Source: Citrus sinensis
Taxonomy: Eukaryota; Streptophyta; Magnoliopsida; Sapindales; Rutaceae
Reading direction: 5' to 3'
DNA: 64,000 nucleotides
Assembly: GCF_022201045.2 (NCBI RefSeq)
Contig: NC_068564.1
Coordinates: forward strand, 31,835,001 to 31,899,000
The translations under genes and the position numbers were made by a program. Below, piece by piece: positions 56,790-64,000 of this stretch. Position 1 is the stretch's first letter; the number at the start of each line of letters is the position of its first letter. The notes under the pieces are model-generated. The model ran no database searches. It had not been told where the DNA came from and saw only the letters and a list, made by a program, of their open reading frames with translations.

Positions 56790-57275
56790 ATGGCTTGCTG
56801 CATCTTTGGCAGTTCATCATCATCCTCATCATCAAGAATCATCAACAACGTACGAGTTGTTGATCTGAATGGAAGAGTACAGGAATTTGACTGTTCTGTA
56901 TCAGTAAGCCAAGTCGTCGGGTACCAGCCAAGGCATTTTGTATACACGGCAGCTGACATTCTCACCGGCGGCTTAAAGCCATTGAGACCCGAAACTCTCC
57001 TGGAACCAGGCCGTGTTTACTTTTTACTGCCTTCCTCAGCATTCCAGCTGTCTGATTTTTCTCCTCTTTACTTGGCAAATATAGTGAAAAAGCTGACGGC
57101 AAAAGCAAAATCCAAGAATCCTGAAGCTAGACCATCGCCGGCGAGGAGCCCTCTCCGGGCTGCAAACGATGCCGAAACTGTGTCCGGTAAAAGATCTTGG
57201 AGGCCAGCTTTGGGCACGATTAGAGAGCTGTCGAGCAAGAGGTGCGAATCTGATTTACAAGAATTACTTGTGTAA
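56790..57275 (+). CDS. DUF4228 / PADRE-domain protein, paralogue 2
   Basis: Single-exon 161-aa paralogue of the gene at 50922, in the same orientation. Shared layout: Ser run encoded by (TCA)n, INNVRVVDLNGRVQEF, PRHFVYTAADILTGGLKPLRPETLL, GRVYFLLPSSAF, a Pro/Ser linker, and KRSWRPALGTIRELSS at the tail. The N-terminus reads M-A-C-C-I-F: glycine 2, essential for N-myristoylation, is replaced by alanine, while the two cysteines stay. If this ATG is used, it should not be myristoylated. The open frame extends 11 codons upstream only to a non-ATG codon. Frame is intact, so it is probably a working gene from tandem or dispersed duplication. Confidence 0.9.
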   Translation: MACCIFGSSSSSSSSRIINNVRVVDLNGRVQEFDCSVSVSQVVGYQPRHFVYTAADILTGGLKPLRPETLLEPGRVYFLLPSSAFQLSDFSPLYLANIVKKLTAKAKSKNPEARPSPARSPLRAANDAETVSGKRSWRPALGTIRELSSKRCESDLQELLV

Positions 57276-57442
57276 TTAATTGTAAGAATTTGGATTCAGT
57301 GTTCACCTAATCTTTGTGTGATCTTTTTATAAGATTACAATGGATAGTTAGCGAATAAGAAAATATATAATTAAATTTCAATCATATGGCTTAGATTAAC
57401 ACTTGATCCAAATTCATAATTGTTATTGTAAGTTCAATACTA

Positions 57443-57802
57443 AGTGCCTGTTTGGTATGGCTTATTTAAGAGTCATAAGTGCTTATTTAATCGTATAAGC
57501 ACTTTTTAAAATTTTTTATGGTGTTTGGTTTTTTTTAATAGAGTTTTTTTAGCTTAAATAAGCTAATTTATCTCTACTAGTAAAAGCCCAAAATTTGAGC
57601 TTTTGGGAGTAGAGGCTATAGAGCTTTTCTAAAAATATATAATATAAAAAATATCATACAGTTTAATGGTTCAAAAGTACTTTTTTTATTGACAACCAAA
57701 CACCCAATGACTTTTTGTCCAAAAGCTCTATTGGTATAAGCTCTACTGCTATAAGCTCTACTGTTATAAGCTCTATTTAATAAGCTGTACCAAACGGAGC
57801 CT
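57443..57802. mobile_element. MITE of hAT type, TTTGGTA...TACCAAA ends
   Basis: It starts agtgcctgtttggtatggct and ends with the imperfect inverse, agctgtaccaaacggagcct. Near the right end 'ataagctctactg' repeats in tandem. The 360-bp element is noncoding. Ends of this type are common in plant hAT MITEs. A clear target duplication was not found. Confidence 0.65.
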
Positions 57803-57954
57803 AAATGTCATATCTTCTTGAGCTTTTGCAAAAGATGATTAATTATTTCACGGTGTAATAAGTAGTCATGCTTGTTTATTCTATATCTTACGATAAAAAT
57901 AAATTAATCAAGCGTGTAAATCAATTAATATTAAATTATTTTAACTTAATTAAG

Positions 57955-58100
57955 GTGAGTAGTTCAAAACTTATGAATGAAGTTGCGTTAAATCTTTGTT
58001 GAGAAAATTTTACCGATTGACTGATTTTATCCGGTTTGAATTTAAATTAATCGGGACTTAATGTAATTTTCAAATATAAGATAGTTTAATATAAAGAAAA
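57955..58100 (+). mobile_element. SINE-like repeat, second copy (3' part)
   Basis: It shares with 13302-13408 the ordered blocks gttgcgttaaat(c/a)(t/c)ttgttgag and attaatc..gac(t/c)taatgtaat, with moderate divergence. Only the 3' half is recognisable. No poly-A run is preserved. Confidence 0.45.
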
Positions 58101-59691
58101 ATAAATTAATGGTGAATTACTGAGGTTTTCGAGTAAAGAGAAACATTTGACTGTCTTCAGGCTTGAGGATTTCTAATTATTTTATGGGATATGAAGTGAC
58201 AGAGCAATTTTGTTTTGCAAATAAAGTGCTTTAGTGGAAGCTGCTGTCCATGTGCAAAAGGCAGCAGGCTCGTGATCGTGAATATAGAGGACTTTACTGA
58301 AAAATTAACTCACCAGTATCAGAAAGTCTTTCGGCAGATAAAATATGGATCCTTCTATCTCATATGAACAATACATGAATCCTGTATATACAATATTTAT
58401 GTGAGGAGAATATATTTTAAGTGCATATCAAATATGGATTGCCATAATAAAATCATGCCTTATCCTTTAAATTTTCAAAGTAAATATTTATTTTGGTAAT
58501 TATATTTTATTACACGGGCATATAGATTGCCTACCCCTATACCATTTTTCCACAAAAAACGCGCGCGCGTTGTTGGGGCGGCGGCAGTAGTTAGTAATAG
58601 TAGTAAGGTGTGGACAAATGGCACACAGATGGACATACATATAATAGTAGTAAGCTGTGCTTGTCCACATACTTGAGACTTTTTCAGTACTCTTTATTAA
58701 ATTTGTTTTGGTGACTGTTGCTAAATTATTGGAAACTTAGAATTGGTGGCAGAGCCACAATTCTAGTGTAATGGGTCAGAACGAGGATACTACAAACTTG
58801 AGGAGGTGAGAGTAAAATATCTGCAAACTAAGAAGGTCAAAACTTAAAGGACTAATTTCAGTAAGATCTTTTTCTTCGCCCTGGATGTCTGCCGCTGCCC
58901 TGGTCAGACAGAATCAAATGCCCAGGAAGAAGTAGAATTAAGTTATATAAGGCCAATTCTTCTTCTATACGTTACATACCTATTAAAGAAAATTCTAAAA
59001 CTCCTTGATGTTGAGGATGATTTATTGCTTTGTGGATTCTGATATAGGTAGTTTGAGAAAGGCTTAGGTAGGACGTTTCTACTTTATTATTATCCTGGTA
59101 TGATGGGATCATCAATTTACATGTTACTATTAGTATCACAGAAGTAGCCATTATTGTATAATTAACTTCAGTTTAAAGTAATGATTGTGGTGTAGCGAGA
59201 GCATCTAATCACATCTTTTTATTAATGTTATAAATTAGGATCCTCAATTTTAAAATTAGTTCTTTCATCATAACCAACCGTTTTAAATAAGTGAATATAT
59301 AAATAACATAGTGGGCTCATTCTACCTATCTCGCTCTTTTTTTTTTTAAATGATAAAAGGAATTAAAGTCTGACAAAAAGTTGGTGAAAACATATTTAAA
59401 ACAATGTCATTTTGAATTTGTTTTTTCCAAAAAAAAAATTCACTCAAAACGACGCTTTTTTAAGTGTGGATCCGTGTTTTTATTATCTTTTTGTTAGGCG
59501 TTAGGTCAAACCCCGGGTCAAACCCTGAAAAATACAAAACGACGTCGTTTTGTTTTTAATTTTTTTTTTACTTCGCGGCTTCTTATTTGCATCGTTTTCT
59601 TTATTTTTTTCTTTTTCGTTTCTTCCAGGCTTTCTTCATTTCTTTCGTTTCTTCCATCCTTTCTTCATTTCTTTTTCGTTTCTTCGTCTTA
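58101..59691. other. Intergenic, possible left flank of the MULE
   Basis: Ordinary AT-rich sequence with no gene. A 14-bp palindrome aaaacgacgtcgtttt lies near 59536-59551. A terminal inverted repeat of the downstream transposase element may lie in this stretch, but its partner would be beyond the window end. Confidence 0.4.
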
Positions 59692-59897
59692 AGCTGAACG
59701 AGATCCACAGCCCTTGCAACAGCAGCTGAACGAGATCCACAGCCCTTGTAACAGCAGCTGAACGAGATCCACAGCCCTTGCATTTAGTGAAGAACAAGAC
59801 CAAAGCCCTTGCACAGCCCTTGCTCCATCCTCTTCATCTTAAGCTGAACGAGATCTACAGCCCTTGCATTTAGTGAAGAACAAGACCAACAGCAGCT
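59692..59897 (+). repeat. 32-bp tandem repeat upstream of the transposase relic
   Basis: Units starting agctgaacgagatccacagc occur at 59692, 59724 and 59756, exactly 32 bp apart. A further copy near 59841 and a duplicated 'gcatttagtgaagaacaaga' (59779 and 59867) show a second, larger duplication. It probably lies in the leader or subterminal region of the transposase element. Confidence 0.85.
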
Positions 59898-60661
59898 GAG
59901 TTTTGGTTGGGTTTCGGCTGCGAGCAAGATTGGTTTCGGCAAGATTGGTTTCGGCAGAGGAAGATAACATTGTGCCTGAAAGATTGAATTTTGGAAGCTT
60001 GAATTTTTTTTTCGGTACTGTCTTCTTTGTAGCATTTTGTTTTTTAATTTAATTTTAAATTTTTCCCTGTGAATTTATTTCTTTAGTTCTCATGTTCTTG
60101 AATTTATTTCTTCAGTAACATTGTAATAGTTTCCATACATTAGCTGTTAGCATCACTACGAAAAAAAAAAAACAGAGTTGTTTGAAGCTAAATTGATGGT
60201 GATGTTAATATATTTTTAATGTAGAAATGATGTTGTTTGTGAAATTGGGTTGTAGCTTCGTAGGATTCAAAATCAATTTAAAAAATTGTTTGCGAAGGGA
60301 GGTAGAGTAATGACCTGGGCTCTGTTTTTTTATAATTATGTATGTAATTAAATTGGGTATAATGGAATTGTTTTTTTAAAGGCAAGAGAATTAATATTAT
60401 TATTCTGAAGAAAGGAATTATGATCAATATCAATCGATTTGAGTTTCTACATACATGGCTCAATTTATTTCAAGACTAGTTGATCATATTATTGTGTTTC
60501 TTCATCTGCAATTAATACAGGGGCTACAGAAAAAGCAATGTGAGAAGATGTAATTACCATCTGAGTTGTTTCATTTTGCTTTTGAAATTTTGTTTTTAAA
60601 TTTAATGAATTTGCGATAAATAACTAATAAGATATTGAATTATTTTAATTTGTAGTAGTTA

Positions 60662-63197
60662 ATGGATAATTTCGAACAAGTGGAGGAGGTTGATGAAGTT
60701 GGGGAATTGCAGGATTTACAGGGGTCTGATTGGAAGAAAACAATGAGGAATTGGTGGTGGAAAATGTTGTTGAGCCTACGGTTGGGATATCTTTTGATAG
60801 TCCTGATGAAATGTTTGAATATTATAAAACTTATGGCCTACAAGAGGGGTTTCCAGTGATGCGGAGATCTTGTAGAAAAGGGGATGATGGGAGTTTGAGA
60901 TATGTGACGTTTACTTGTGGGAGAAACGGCAAGTCAAAAGCCAAAGCCACTAATGTTTTGCGGCTTCAACCAAACCAAAAGATTGGATGCAATGCTAAAA
61001 TTGGAGGACGTTTGGATATTGTTAGTGGAAAATGAGTAATTGGAAATTTGATCCTTGAACACAATCATGCCGTGAGTTTGAGCAAGAGTAGGTATTATCG
61101 ATGCAACCGTTCCATTAGTCCTTTTGTTAAAAAGCAGCTTGAAATAAATGAAGAAGGTGGAATTAAAATGACTCAAAGTTTTAAGTCGATTGTTGTTGAC
61201 GCTGGTGGGTTTGAAAATGTGTCATTTTTAGAAAGAGATGCTAGAAATCATGTTGACAAGGTGAGGCGATTAAGACTCGGAGAAGGGGATGCTATTGCAA
61301 TTCAGAGGTATTTTCAGAAAATGCAAACAGAAAATGATGGGTTTTACTTCAGTATTGACCTAGATGAGGAGGGTCGGTTAAAAAATGTATTTTGGGCGGA
61401 TCTAAGGAGCAGGGCAACCTATAAGGACTTTGGGGATATTGTCACATTTGATACCACATACCTAACAAACAAGTATGACATGTCATTTGCTCATTTTGTA
61501 GGAGTTAATCATCATGGTCAATCAATTTTGTTAGGATGTGGATTGATTTCGCATGAGGACATAGAAACATTTACGTGGTTATTTGACACATGGCTATCAT
61601 GTATGTCTGGGTGTCCTCCCCTTGGAATCATTACAGATCAAGATAAAGCGATGAAAATGGCAATTCAGATTGTTTTTCCAGACACTAGGCATCGATGGTG
61701 TTTGTGGCATTTATTGAAAAAGGTGCCTGAGAAGTTGGGAAGGTATACAGAATATCATGCCATTAGAGTTTCATTACTTTCTGTTGTTTATGACTTACAT
61801 ACTCCTGTTGAATTCGAGGAAGCTTGGCATGACATGTTAGATAGATATGATCTTAGAAATAATCAGTGGTTGAATGATTTGTATGTAGAAAGAAATCGTT
61901 GGGTTCCAGCATTCTTGAAAACTACTTTTTGGGTTGGAATGTCAACCACTCAGCGTAGTGAGAGTATGAATGCTTTCTTTGATGGGTATGTTAACTCGAA
62001 GACAACTTTGAAGCAATTTGTGGAGAAATATGAGAAAGCAATGGAAAGTAAAATTGAGAAAGAATAGCAAGCAGATGCACGAAGTTTTAGCCAACGGTTG
62101 CCATGCCGTACCTGTTTTGCCATGGAAAAGCAAGTTGAAGAAGTGTACACTATTTCCAAGTTTCAGGAATTTCATCAAGAGCTGGTAAATAAGATATATT
62201 GTGAGGTTTTCAGTTGTGGGGGGTCAGAATATGAAGTTATTGAAAACGATGAAAAGAGTAGAGAAAAGACTTTTAGAGTCATTTTTGAAAAAGATGAAGG
62301 TGAAATTCGTTGTGTGTGCTCAATGTTTGAATACAAGGGCACTCTTTGCAAACACACTATCGCAGTGTTGTCACGTAATCGTGTGCAATTACTGCCTGAA
62401 AAGTATATCCTACGAAGATGGAGGAAAGATGTGCGGAGGTTCTCTAGTAAAGTCAAAGTCAGTTATGATGCACGGAGTTCGAGCATTGAACATCAGCGAT
62501 ATAGAGAGGAGTGCACTGCTTTTTATGATGTTGCTGAGGTAGCTTCCAAAAATGAAGAAAGTCATAAAAACATTATGGGTTGGATTGAGAAAGCTATGAA
62601 GGATGTTTCTCTAAATGTTCGATGTGACGGCGACGATACAACCATTGATGGTGGATCCAGTAGTAACATACAAGATCCAGTGGTAAGTCGACGTAAAGGT
62701 CGTCCACCTAGTCAAAGAAAGCAAAAGCAATTTAAGCGGCCAAAACAGAAATCGAAAAACGTTTCGATAAACACAACTATAGAGGTAATTGTATATACTT
62801 TAGATTAATTTAATACTTTAATACATTCATTTTAAATTAATTTAATATATACTTTAAATGTGTGTTGACTGCACTCCTAGGACGCGGAGATACATGATTT
62901 ATCTTCTCAGGTGGCCACTACAATCCCAATACAAGAGAGCAATATGGCTATGATAATATTTTTTTATTTGCTATTTCCTTTCATTGTCATATGTTTGATA
63001 ATTTGTGTTTAACTTTTTTTTTTTAGTACAATAGCAACCACAACAAGCACCCCCCACAACATGCATTTTCCCCCCCTTACTATCAGTATTGGATGAATTA
63101 CGGTCCAGCTCATCATGTGCACTTGCAACATGCACCGCAACAAAATTTCGAGGAGGCCAATCAAGGGGAGTTTTCAACTAATGAACCAAGCATGTAA
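60662..63197 (+). pseudogene. FAR1-like / MULE transposase, disabled
   Basis: Relic of a Mutator-like transposase of the FAR1/FRS-related kind. Segments in order: an acidic start from the ATG at 60662; an N-terminal zinc-binding FAR1-type region; MULE catalytic domain with D in VTFDTTY, D in IITDQDKAM and E in RSESMNAFF; and a SWIM zinc finger (CVCSMFEYKGTLCKH). A His/Gln/Pro-rich tail follows two small introns (62785-62880, 62911-63026). The frame changes near 60727. It is then interrupted by TGA at 61033-61035 (where a Trp codon would fit GK-VIGNLI) and TAG at 62065-62067, while staying in one frame elsewhere. All three catalytic acids survive, so loss of function is recent. It faces the GRF-type ORF at 63631. 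Confidence 0.85.
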
Positions 63198-63303
63198 TCA
63201 AAGTTAGGTTATGCTTATGTTTTATGTACTATTCAACTAATGAACTAATGTAATTTGGTGTATGTGTATTTCGACATTTTTTAAATTATGGAGTTCTTAA
63301 GTC

Positions 63304-63551
63304 TATTTTCAAAATTCTATAAATGGATTAATTTGGAAAATATTAGAATGATTTGGGCCATAATATAATTTTGAGAATAATTTTTGGGGCCAAATTATAA
63401 TTTCATAATACTATGAATTAATAACTTTATTTTCAAAAGTTTAGAATTGGATTAATTTCGAAAATATTAGAATGATTTGGGTCATAGTATAATTTTGAGA
63501 ATAATTTTTAGGGCCAAATTATAATTTCATAATACTGTGAATTAAATCCAG
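63304..63551 (+). repeat. 124-bp tandem duplication
   Basis: Copies start at 63304 and 63428 (tattttcaaaa), 124 bp apart. Both contain aatattagaatgatttggg, ataattttgagaataatttt and gccaaattataatttcataa. They differ by scattered substitutions. It fills the space between the ends of two convergent coding regions. Confidence 0.9.
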
Positions 63552-63630
63552 AGAGTCAAACTACTCGGAAACTTATATTTAATATGAAAATGCTATTACA
63601 TATGTCTACAAGTCTTTAACTTGAAACAAC

Positions 63631-63987
63631 TTAAAAATAATACTTTAAGAGAAAACATAATACAACAATCATCAGTATTTTAATAAAATCATATCGTGGT
63701 GCCTCTCTTTTTCGAAGTTCGTCGTCCAATAATCGCCTCTGCACTTCACGTTCTCGCATATGCTCAAGTTCTTTATGCAATAATTGAAATTTAACGGACA
63801 AACACTCGATCTCTAAGCCTAACTTCGTAATTTCATCCGCTAACAAGTCTATTTTCTCTTCGGTAGGTTTACGATCTTCTGCCCATTGAAAGTTCTTACA
63901 TCCTCTACAAATCCAAAATTTTCGATTTGGATTTTTTGTTGTGCGTGACGTTAACAACTCCATATGATTACCGCATCTATTACACAT
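63631..63987 (-). CDS. Small GRF-type zinc-finger protein with C-terminal membrane anchor
   Basis: A 118-aa frame from ATG at 63987. The N-terminus has CNRCGNHMELLTSRT, then NPNRKFWICRGCKNFQW, the Cys and aromatic pattern of GRF-type zinc fingers, which bind single-stranded nucleic acid. Next is a charged coiled-coil-like stretch (LADEITKLGLEIECLSVKF, then ELEHMREREVQRRLLDDELR). The last residues (FIKILMIVVLCFLLKYYF) are hydrophobic enough for a membrane anchor. Small proteins of this plan are common in plant genomes and often sit in or near transposons. The frame is still open at the window edge, so the true start may lie outside. It converges on the transposase relic. Confidence 0.65.
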   Translation of the reverse strand: MCNRCGNHMELLTSRTTKNPNRKFWICRGCKNFQWAEDRKPTEEKIDLLADEITKLGLEIECLSVKFQLLHKELEHMREREVQRRLLDDELRKREAPRYDFIKILMIVVLCFLLKYYF

Positions 63988-64000
63988 TTGCAATGAGCTC

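Noticed and set aside
61478-61495. tgacatgtcatttgc inside the transposase relic, same word as in the MITE
   Set aside because: It encodes conserved residues of the transposase here, so coincidence is the better explanation.

Overview
The window is plant nuclear DNA, probably from a woody eudicot (rosid). It is AT-rich and gene-sparse. Genes have many short GT-AG introns and are separated by kilobases of sequence full of MITEs, SINEs and simple repeats. The gene families are plant-specific or plant-expanded: PLS-class PPR, group 2 subtilase, ORP4-class oxysterol-binding protein, CPYC glutaredoxin C4, DUF4228/PADRE and FAR1-like transposase. Species cannot be fixed from sequence alone; Citrus would fit but is only a guess.

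Layout. 1-3.2 kb: transposon-derived sequence with a probable solo LTR (1144-1995) and a 56-bp minisatellite. 3.26-7.22 kb (-): a five-exon TBC-domain Rab GTPase-activating protein. 7.2-15.6 kb: no gene seen, but a tRNA-type SINE, three adjacent MITEs and a second SINE-like repeat. 15.63-17.40 kb (-): intronless PPR protein. 17.4-23.9 kb: two hAT-type elements and a 518-bp tandem duplication. 23.98-30.33 kb (+): ten-exon subtilase resembling SBT2.5/SBT2.6. 30.88-33.60 kb (+): thioredoxin-fold protein without CXXC. 34.44-36.12 kb (+): glutaredoxin C4. 37.8-45.0 kb (+): ORP4-class lipid-binding protein, preceded 3 kb upstream by a second copy of its 5' end. 45-50 kb: repeats and MITEs. 50.9 and 56.8 kb (+): two DUF4228 paralogues, with a degraded coding relic and a 22-G tract between them. 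59.7-64 kb: a disabled MULE/FAR1 transposase gene facing a small GRF-type zinc-finger ORF.

Exon structures were worked out by hand. Reading frame was checked across every junction in the TBC (825 aa), subtilase (817 aa), thioredoxin-like (199 aa), GRXC4 (139 aa) and ORP4 (380 aa) models. Two introns, in adjacent genes, fit only if their donor is GC rather than GT.

The genes do not form a pathway. From memory, Arabidopsis carries a TBC gene close to an SBT2 gene in two duplicated blocks (around At4g29950-At4g30020 and At2g19170-At2g19240), so the TBC-to-SBT2 stretch may be conserved microsynteny. I found no clear new biological system. The strongest leads are the transposase/GRF convergent pair, the duplicated ORP4 first exon with intact start codon and donor, the paired GC-AG introns, and the loss of the myristoylation glycine in one DUF4228 paralogue.
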